The notes under the pieces: model-generated | The model's database searches: none | What the model was told of the DNA's origin: nothing | What the model saw: the letters and a program-made list of their open reading frames with translations, nothing else | Translations under genes and position numbers: made by a program | Assembly: GCA_029934165.1 (NCBI GenBank) | Contig: JAOZMU010000065.1 | Location: forward strand, 1 to 11,087 | Origin: Bacteroidales bacterium | GTDB lineage: Bacteria > Bacteroidota > Bacteroidia > Bacteroidales > JAOZMU01 | DNA length: 11,087 bases | Direction: 5' to 3' | Shown: in pieces, positions 5,305 through 11,087 of the stretch | Layout of the letters: the number at the start of each line of letters is the position of its first letter | Position numbering within the stretch: the stretch's first letter is position 1

Positions 5305-8300
5305 TTATTTTATTTTTAGATTTTTTAATTTTTCATTTATTTGTTTTAATTCAATTTCTTTTTCAATAATTTCGTTGGAAAATTCATCAAGATTTGTAGG
5401 CAATAGCATTGGAAAATTGTTTATTTTATCTAAATCCAAATTATTTATATTTTGCCCCCTAAGTGATGCAATGTGCTTTCTAAAATCATATGATAACAAT
5501 CTATAAAATAAGGCTTTTGCTAATTTTTCTTCCTTACATCTTATTATAGAAAGAAAACCGCCAACTGCACAGCCTTCGTAATCGTTATCCACATAAACAA
5601 CTTTTCCGAGATGCTTTAAACTTCCGCTTGAATTAGAAATTATTATATCATTTTTCCTCGGTTCTAATACCTCAGGCAGTTCGTAATCTTCTTGCAAATG
5701 AATTATTTTTGTTGATAAATCTAATTTGCCTGTATTCAAATTTAAGTTACTTGCTGTTAGAACTCTTTTGTTTGTTTTTTGCGGAACTTCTGCTTTTTTG
5801 TTGTATGTTATGCCACCGATATACTGAATTTTTTCTTCTTCTATCAAATCAGTAAAACCATACTCTGTTAATTGTTGGCTATCTATTAAATCTCCAAATG
5901 GGCTATTTGACTGAATAACATAATTATCCGACACGAAAAATTTTGAAGGATTATCTATTACAAGATTTGTATCTTGCAAAAGTGAATTAACTGATAGATA
6001 ATTTAAGTTATTTTCTAACTCTTTGGGAATTTCTAATTGAATATTACTGAAATTTGATAAAATATGAGTATTTATTTTTTTAGAGTTTTGTAAATTTATT
6101 TCATCGTAAAGCATTGTTTTTATATTTCCGTTATCATCTTTAAAAACTTCAAATCCGTCCCGTCCTCTGCTTTTTGAATAACGATACCCAAGAAAAACCT
6201 CTTGTTCTTTTTTTTCTCCCGAATATGCTATAACCATTTTTTTATTTAAGTTAAGGTATTTTATTATATAATATGCTAACTCTGTGTTAATTTCATAGTT
6301 ATAGTAATCTGTTATAGAGATTGACACATCGGTTAAGTTGTTTTTTCGTAATAAATCCAATACATTTTTTTTGTCATCAATTATTTTTGATAATGTTTTG
6401 TTATTTTCATCAGTTTGACAATAAGAATATATTTTATTAAAAGCATTTACAATTTCTTCTTTTTTTCTTTTTTGCAAAAATAATCCTACTGTTGTTGTAT
6501 TTGTAGGTTTAAACGTTTTATCTCTTAGTTCAACAATTCCTTTTATATCAAAATAAAGTAGCATTAATTTTCTTGCTTCAGTATAAATTTTACTTTCATT
6601 ATTCAATATGCTAAGAGGTAAAATTAAACCGACATAGCCGTTTTCAGTTAGAAGCTGATATGTTCTTTCTACAAACAAACATTCAATTTCCGCACTTTTT
6701 GTTGAAAGATACTTAAATAATTTAAAATCTTTATTCCCTGTTTTTAAATCTTGTTTAAAATTTGAAATAGAAAACGGCGGATTTGAAACAACAATATCAA
6801 ATTTTTCGTTTAATCTATTTTCACTATTTAATATACCTGTGTAATCTTTTGTTTTAAAATCATTTAAACCATCTGCATTTAAAATTACCGCATCTCCGTC
6901 ACCGTATAAAAACATTGCCACTTTTGTTGTTTTTGCCAAACGATAATCTTTTTCTATTCCGTAAACAAATTCCTTTGCCCAAAAGAAGTTTTCTTTTATA
7001 CTTAAAAAATGTTTTTGTATTCTGCCAACTAAATCATTTATTTCAATATTCTTTATATGTTCTTCTATTTCATCAATTGCCTCAGTCAAAAAATGCCCTG
7101 CACCACAAGCATAGTCAATAATATAAGGTAAAATATCTGGATTTTTATTTTCTATTCGTTTATTAATAATTTTATTTATTGGTATAGATTTTAAGAAAAA
7201 ACGAGATAAAACAGTAGGAGTGAAAAATTGCCCTGCTTCTTGTTTTACACCTGTATTTAAAAGGTCTTCAAAAAAGTCGCCAAGAAATTGATGTTTTGAT
7301 GTATATTTTATTTGATAATTTTGTAAAAGCTCAACAAGCTCTTTAATTATTCCATAATTTTTATTAAAAGTATCTAAATTATAAACATCAATAAATGCAA
7401 ATTCATTTAAAGGCGTAAAATACTCTTCTTGTATTTCTGTTTGCAAATAATCATTTACACCTCTTTTATAAAGATTTGTCAATCTATCAATTAATTTTTT
7501 ATAATTATCATCTATTTGCCATTGAAAATCTAATTCTTCTTGTGCAGTTTTTGTGTCTTCATCGTATATTTTACAAACAAATAGGTTAAATATTTTATTA
7601 AAAGCGTTTGACTTATCTGAAATAGCAAATCTTCTTAATATTTCGGCAAAACTGTTAAAAAGTCCTTTCCCTGTTTCGTGGTCAAGTTCTTTTAAATCTT
7701 TTTTTAATAAATTCTTTTTCTCTGAAAAATATAATGATGTGTTTTCTGCAAAAATACTTTCAAGAGTAAAAGATTTATTCCATGAATTATAAAGTTCTAC
7801 ATTATTATTTCCCTCAACTTTTGTTGTTTCTACTGCTTCGGCAATATATTCAATTTCTTTTTGAAAATTAGAAGAATATAATATTAAAAGCACAACGTTT
7901 CTTTCTTGCACATAATATGAAAATAATTGTCCCCCATCTTCTGTCATATTATTTCTTTCTTTTGCATATTCTTCTCCCCAAGTTTTACATTCAATCATTG
8001 CAAAAGTTTTTTTATCTATACTTCTAAGCAAAATATCTAAACGTCCACTTGTTCCATGTCCTGACTTCCAAGTTTTTTCAAGTTCAATATTTTCGGGTAA
8101 ATATCCTTTTTTTAATAAACGCAATACACACTCTAAAACAACAAAATTTTCAGCTTGTTTCAAATTTGAAGTTCCTTTATGCCAAACTTTTATTTGACTA
8201 CCAAAATCAATTTTAGATTTTTTAATGTCTTTATTATTCAAATATATTTGAATTGGATATTTTGTATCAGAAATTAAAACAGCTTCATTTTTTGATGATT

Positions 8301-8337
8301 TGAAGTTTAATTTTTTTAATTTTTTAATTATTTCCAT
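5305..8337 (-). CDS. Single-chain restriction-modification enzyme (type IIG-like: nuclease, N6-adenine methylase, specificity domain)
   Basis: The 1010-residue protein carries three functions. Residues about 40-180 are a PD-(D/E)xK nuclease of the HsdR N-terminal type: Asp101 in R-L-D-I-L-L, then Glu116-Cys-Lys118. Residues about 345-700 are an HsdM-like N6-adenine methyltransferase: G-Q-F-F-T-P at 369-374, SAM-binding D-Y-A-C-G-A-G-H-F at 408-416, and the catalytic N-P-P-F at 519-522. The C-terminal ~220 residues look like a type I specificity subunit target-recognition domain, with I-N-N-F-P-M-L-L-P followed by a terminal helix rich in K and E. No helicase is present, so it is not type I; the order fits type IIG (IIC) enzymes that methylate and cut with one polypeptide, so no partner gene is needed. 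All key residues are intact. The gene appears more AT-rich than the amidase block and is flanked by repeats (8362-8522 and similarity at 5187-5203), consistent with horizontal transfer. Confidence 0.93.
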   Translation of the reverse strand: MEIIKKLKKLNFKSSKNEAVLISDTKYPIQIYLNNKDIKKSKIDFGSQIKVWHKGTSNLKQAENFVVLECVLRLLKKGYLPENIELEKTWKSGHGTSGRLDILLRSIDKKTFAMIECKTWGEEYAKERNNMTEDGGQLFSYYVQERNVVLLILYSSNFQKEIEYIAEAVETTKVEGNNNVELYNSWNKSFTLESIFAENTSLYFSEKKNLLKKDLKELDHETGKGLFNSFAEILRRFAISDKSNAFNKIFNLFVCKIYDEDTKTAQEELDFQWQIDDNYKKLIDRLTNLYKRGVNDYLQTEIQEEYFTPLNEFAFIDVYNLDTFNKNYGIIKELVELLQNYQIKYTSKHQFLGDFFEDLLNTGVKQEAGQFFTPTVLSRFFLKSIPINKIINKRIENKNPDILPYIIDYACGAGHFLTEAIDEIEEHIKNIEINDLVGRIQKHFLSIKENFFWAKEFVYGIEKDYRLAKTTKVAMFLYGDGDAVILNADGLNDFKTKDYTGILNSENRLNEKFDIVVSNPPFSISNFKQDLKTGNKDFKLFKYLSTKSAEIECLFVERTYQLLTENGYVGLILPLSILNNESKIYTEARKLMLLYFDIKGIVELRDKTFKPTNTTTVGLFLQKRKKEEIVNAFNKIYSYCQTDENNKTLSKIIDDKKNVLDLLRKNNLTDVSISITDYYNYEINTELAYYIIKYLNLNKKMVIAYSGEKKEQEVFLGYRYSKSRGRDGFEVFKDDNGNIKTMLYDEINLQNSKKINTHILSNFSNIQLEIPKELENNLNYLSVNSLLQDTNLVIDNPSKFFVSDNYVIQSNSPFGDLIDSQQLTEYGFTDLIEEEKIQYIGGITYNKKAEVPQKTNKRVLTASNLNLNTGKLDLSTKIIHLQEDYELPEVLEPRKNDIIISNSSGSLKHLGKVVYVDNDYEGCAVGGFLSIIRCKEEKLAKALFYRLLSYDFRKHIASLRGQNINNLDLDKINNFPMLLPTNLDEFSNEIIEKEIELKQINEKLKNLKIK

Positions 8338-8361
8338 TTTTTTAATTTAGTATTATGCCTT

Positions 8362-8522
8362 TATCGGTAGTCCTTACATAACAGTGTTGGTATGATTATC
8401 AAATAGTTACAGGGCTGTTTTGAAATAAACAAAATTAAATTTTACTTAATAATCAAGCGATTAAAAATTAAATTTTTACATATTTTCATCGACCAACACT
8501 ATTTTGTGTGGACTATCCGATA
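8362..8522. repeat. 161-bp element with 30/31-bp imperfect inverted termini
   Basis: The left arm 8362-8391 reads TATCGG-TAGTCC, nine variable bases, AGTGTTGGT. The reverse complement of the right arm 8492-8522 reads TATCGGA-TAGTCC, nine variable bases, AGTGTTGGT, so 26 of 31 positions agree. The 100-base interior is AT-rich and holds no ORF. This size and layout fit a small non-autonomous element (MITE-like) or a large RNA stem. It ends two bases from the stop codon of the receptor gene. No clear target-site duplication was seen. Confidence 0.6.
8430..8456 (-). promoter_or_regulatory. Possible promoter for the restriction-modification gene
   Basis: On the minus strand, TAATTTTG (8437-8430) matches TAnnTTTG, with a TTG at 8456-8454, 16 bases upstream, slightly short of the usual spacing. 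It lies inside the 161-bp element, about 90 bases before the ATG at 8337. AT-rich sequence makes chance matches likely. Confidence 0.3.
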
Positions 8523-8523
8523 T

Positions 8524-10827
8524 TTACGGGTTATTTATATTATATTTTACTTTTATTAAAAATTCTCTGTTTCTTGTAGGTAAAGGTGCATGATAACTCT
8601 CTATTTCGGGGACATACATATATTTAGAATCTAATATATCATAAATTCCAGCTCCTATTTCAAATCCATTTTTAAGTTTATAGTTAACAAATAAATTTGC
8701 TATGGTTGTTGGTTCTAATTTTTTGGAAAATGCTGTAACACCGCTTACTCGAAATGCAGAATACCGTTCGCTGTAATAGTGTATTGTTGGACTAATATAT
8801 AAATTCTTTAATAATTTTATAGTTCCGTAAAAAGATAATTTGTGTGTAGGAAAACCAAGTAAAATATCATCTTTATCATCAACTTTATAAAGAGATATTG
8901 TATTTTCATTTGTTTTGTAGAAAGAGTAATTTAATTTGAAATTTAATTTTTCATTTTTGAAAAATACAGAAGTTTCTATACCATCAGTTCCGATTGTGCC
9001 AAAATTTGAATATGTGTCATAACCATTTATTAAACGATAAATGACAGGATTATTAATCTGGTTTCGGAAAATATTCACACTAATTGATAAAAAACTTGCA
9101 AGTTGATAGCCTGTTTCTAATTCATAACTATATATCTTCTCTGGAAACAAATCGTCTTTAACCGGAATACCATTATTGTCTGTTATAATATCTCCAATTT
9201 CGTCAATTTTTGCCCCCGATGTAATATTTACAATATCTGGTATTCTATACGCTTGACTATACAATATTTTCGCATAAAATTTATTGATTTTTTTTGTTAA
9301 TGCTATTCTTGGCACTATTGCTGTACCGGCTAAATTATGATTGTCATATCGTAAACCGACAGTAATATTTACTATTTTATTATAAAAATCCATTTGAGTA
9401 TAAGCACTATAACTATTTGTGTTTATATTATCCTTTCCGTTGAAAAATGAATCGGCAATATTGCCGAGTTGTGGAGCAAATGCAACTCTAACTTCTTTTG
9501 CCTCTGCTGTCAAATATGTATTTTCTATTCCTATAAGAATGTCGAGATTTTTGTTTGGATTATATAATGCAACAATATTTCCTTGAAAACGAGAAGTATT
9601 TAATTTATAAAAATCGCCATTAAGCAATACCGTTTCATCTCCTTCGCTTGCGGTTAAATAATAAGGGCGAAAAAAACTGTAATTAAATATTGGCGATATT
9701 GTTAATTTGTCATTAAGTTTTATATTATATTTTATTGTAGATAAAAAATTATCAAAACTCCTGTTTAATATAACATTTCCGCCAAGTCCTGCTATTCCAA
9801 GATTGCTTATATTTTCATATTCATATTTACCATAGCTAAATGTTGTTTCTAAATTTTTATAATTTAATTTTAAATCTGCGTTAAATCCCAAAAAACCAGA
9901 ACCGTCTGTCATACTCCTTTCTTGCTCTGCATAATCTTCAAAATTATATACACTTGTTGCATCGCCTTGATTTCCGGAAATGGAAACCGATATTCCTAAA
10001 TCGTTAATTATTTTTCTGTAAGATAAATTAGCATTATTTAATGTATTAAACTGGTTGCTCATTGCGCCATGCATATAACTTACCGATAAACCTTCATTTT
10101 CAGGTTGTTCTGTAATAATATTAATTACGGATAATCCGGCATAACCACCATATTTTGCAGAACCCGGACCACGTATTATTTCTATTTTTGAAATATGTTC
10201 CGGCACAAGTCTGTTTTCTAATGTGAAGTTACCGTAAAGAGGGTCGTTTAAAATCTGTCCGTTTATCATAAAAAGCACTTTGCCTTCTGCTGCAATTAAT
10301 CCCCTTACGCCAAGACTAACTGAGCCTACGTTACCATTTGCAAAATTAAACCCCGGAACTAAATTTAATACGTCAATAATATTTCTGGCTCCTGAATTAA
10401 TAATCTCTTCTTTTGTAATTAATGTAATAATACTTGGTGCTTCTTGTATTGCTCTTCGTTGCACTGTTGCTATTTCAACTTCTACTTGCATTAATTCTTC
10501 AAGTGTTAAATCAAAAATATCTTTTTGAGATAAGAATATATGAACATTATTTTCAGCAATAAATTTTATTTCGGTAACATTCATTGCTGAAAAATTTGAA
10601 AACCTAATTGTTTTCATAGTATCAGGAATAATAATTGTAAAATCACCATTTTTACTGCTTTCAGTTTTTATACTCGTTTTTTTAACTTGTATTGTTATGC
10701 CAGACATTGTATTTCCTGTATTAGCATCAAATATAGTCCCTGTTACTTCTCTTTGAGCAAAAGTTACATTTATCTGTAATAGAAAAATGGATAGAAGCAT
10801 TATTGATAATAAATGTTTTGTTTTCAT
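8524..10827 (-). CDS. TonB-dependent outer-membrane receptor with carboxypeptidase-regulatory-like domain
   Basis: A 767-residue outer-membrane beta-barrel importer energised by TonB-ExbBD. A signal peptide of about 25 residues ends in F-A-Q. Residues about 27-100 form a CarboxypepD-regulatory-like domain (V-T-G-T-I-F-D-A-N-T-G). Residues 105-117 (F-D-L-T-L-E-E-L-M-Q-V-E-V) are the segment that often precedes the plug in this receptor group. The plug spans about 125-240, with V-P-G-F at 157-160, G-V-R-G at 173-176 and I-E-I-I-R-G-P-G-S-A-K-Y-G-G at 215-228. The remainder is barrel, and the total length is normal. No SusD-like partner is adjacent, so a glycan-uptake pair is unlikely; a siderophore, vitamin or metal complex is possible but the substrate cannot be read. 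The start at 10827 is chosen for the signal peptide. Confidence 0.95.
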   Translation of the reverse strand: MKTKHLLSIMLLSIFLLQINVTFAQREVTGTIFDANTGNTMSGITIQVKKTSIKTESSKNGDFTIIIPDTMKTIRFSNFSAMNVTEIKFIAENNVHIFLSQKDIFDLTLEELMQVEVEIATVQRRAIQEAPSIITLITKEEIINSGARNIIDVLNLVPGFNFANGNVGSVSLGVRGLIAAEGKVLFMINGQILNDPLYGNFTLENRLVPEHISKIEIIRGPGSAKYGGYAGLSVINIITEQPENEGLSVSYMHGAMSNQFNTLNNANLSYRKIINDLGISVSISGNQGDATSVYNFEDYAEQERSMTDGSGFLGFNADLKLNYKNLETTFSYGKYEYENISNLGIAGLGGNVILNRSFDNFLSTIKYNIKLNDKLTISPIFNYSFFRPYYLTASEGDETVLLNGDFYKLNTSRFQGNIVALYNPNKNLDILIGIENTYLTAEAKEVRVAFAPQLGNIADSFFNGKDNINTNSYSAYTQMDFYNKIVNITVGLRYDNHNLAGTAIVPRIALTKKINKFYAKILYSQAYRIPDIVNITSGAKIDEIGDIITDNNGIPVKDDLFPEKIYSYELETGYQLASFLSISVNIFRNQINNPVIYRLINGYDTYSNFGTIGTDGIETSVFFKNEKLNFKLNYSFYKTNENTISLYKVDDKDDILLGFPTHKLSFYGTIKLLKNLYISPTIHYYSERYSAFRVSGVTAFSKKLEPTTIANLFVNYKLKNGFEIGAGIYDILDSKYMYVPEIESYHAPLPTRNREFLIKVKYNINNP

Positions 10828-10884
10828 AGATTTTAATTTTAAAATTTTTAGTAAAACGAAAAAAATTGATTATAACGATTTTTG

Positions 10885-10896
10885 TTGTAATTACAA
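10885..10896. promoter_or_regulatory. Perfect 12-bp palindrome upstream of the receptor gene
   Basis: TTGTAATTACAA is its own reverse complement and lies 58 bases ahead of the receptor start codon, between it and a possible -7 element at 10937-10944. The position suits an operator. It does not match the Fur consensus that I know. In AT-rich DNA a palindrome of this length can occur by chance. Confidence 0.3.
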
Positions 10897-10936
10897 TTTG
10901 TTGATTTTCAGTTTATTATAGCGTAAATATTTTATT

Positions 10937-10944
10937 CAAAATTA
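10937..10944 (-). promoter_or_regulatory. Possible -7 element of the receptor promoter
   Basis: The minus strand reads TAATTTTG, matching TAnnTTTG, about 110 bases upstream of the receptor start. No TTTG at the expected -33 spacing was found, so support is weak. Confidence 0.25.
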
Positions 10945-10955
10945 GACAGATTTTC

Positions 10956-10984
10956 ACGGATTTACATTCTTCACCAAAATCCGT
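10956..10984. other. 8-bp stem-loop near the right edge
   Basis: ACGGATTT (10956-10963) pairs with AAATCCGT (10977-10984) around a 13-base loop. No T-run follows on either side, so it is not a convincing terminator. It may belong to a dispersed intergenic repeat, since ATTTTCACGGATTTAC-type sequences look repetitive. Confidence 0.35.
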
Positions 10985-11002
10985 TATAATAACAAGGTTT
11001 GT

Positions 11003-11087
11003 TCATAAAAAAAATATTTTTTCGGGCGGCTTTTCGGGCTTTCCGCTTGTAGTTGCCTCGTGGCTTGCGTTTTTGGCAATGTCGGTG
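11003..11087 (-). CDS. Possible 3' end of an ORF running off the window, or GC-rich repeat
   Basis: On the minus strand an open frame enters from the window edge and runs 27 codons to a TGA at 11005-11003. It encodes a Lys/Glu/Pro-rich stretch (S-G-K-P-E-K-P-P-E-K). The bases from about 11023 onward are clearly more GC-rich than the rest of the window and contain TCGGGC twice. This may be coding, but a dispersed intergenic repeat with a fortuitous frame is equally possible. Confidence 0.25.
   Translation of the reverse strand, partial: TDIAKNASHEATTSGKPEKPPEKIFFL

Noticed and set aside
5212..11009. 12-mer TTTGTTCATAAA at 5212-5223 and 10998-11009
   Set aside because: A shared 12-mer in AT-rich intergenic DNA is not strong enough, and there is no extended similarity around it.

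Overview
The window looks like chromosomal DNA of an AT-rich member of the Bacteroidota. The grounds are Shine-Dalgarno-poor leaders, a promoter matching the Bacteroidota pattern TTTG-N21-TAnnTTTG, signal peptides ending in '..AQ', a TonB-dependent receptor with an N-terminal carboxypeptidase-regulatory-like domain, and an exosortase of the long Bacteroidota type. No rRNA, tRNA, CRISPR array or transposase was found.

Left part (1-1821, + strand): an intergenic leader with repeats, a possible 41-residue ORF whose C-terminus resembles an exosortase sorting signal (194-319), then a membrane exosortase with an EpsI-like C-terminal domain (323-1678). The two reading frames are in the same frame, separated by one stop codon and one further codon.

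Middle part (1822-4680, + strand): a zinc amidase with an SH3-like domain and no signal peptide, a 392-base structured intergenic region, then three small membrane proteins. These are an N-anchored coiled-coil protein, a signal-peptide/coiled-coil/C-terminal-TM protein, and a three-TM protein with a YFGS motif and an acidic tail. Together they look like an endolysin, spanin-like and holin-like set, that is, a phage-type lysis module with no capsid or tail gene in view. This is the most interesting inference in the window. A strong bidirectional terminator (4707-4742) ends the block.

Right part (4740-10827, - strand): a small STAS/SpoIIAA-like protein, a 1010-residue single-chain restriction-modification enzyme (nuclease, N6-adenine methylase and specificity domain in one polypeptide), and an orphan TonB-dependent outer-membrane receptor. 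A 161-bp element with 30/31-bp imperfect inverted repeats lies between the last two. The restriction-modification gene looks more AT-rich than the amidase block, and short similar sequences flank it, which would fit acquisition by transfer.

The last ~65 bases are clearly more GC-rich and may hold the 3' end of a further minus-strand reading frame or a dispersed repeat. Two exact copies of a 28-bp sequence (88-115 and 2868-2895) bracket the exosortase and amidase genes.
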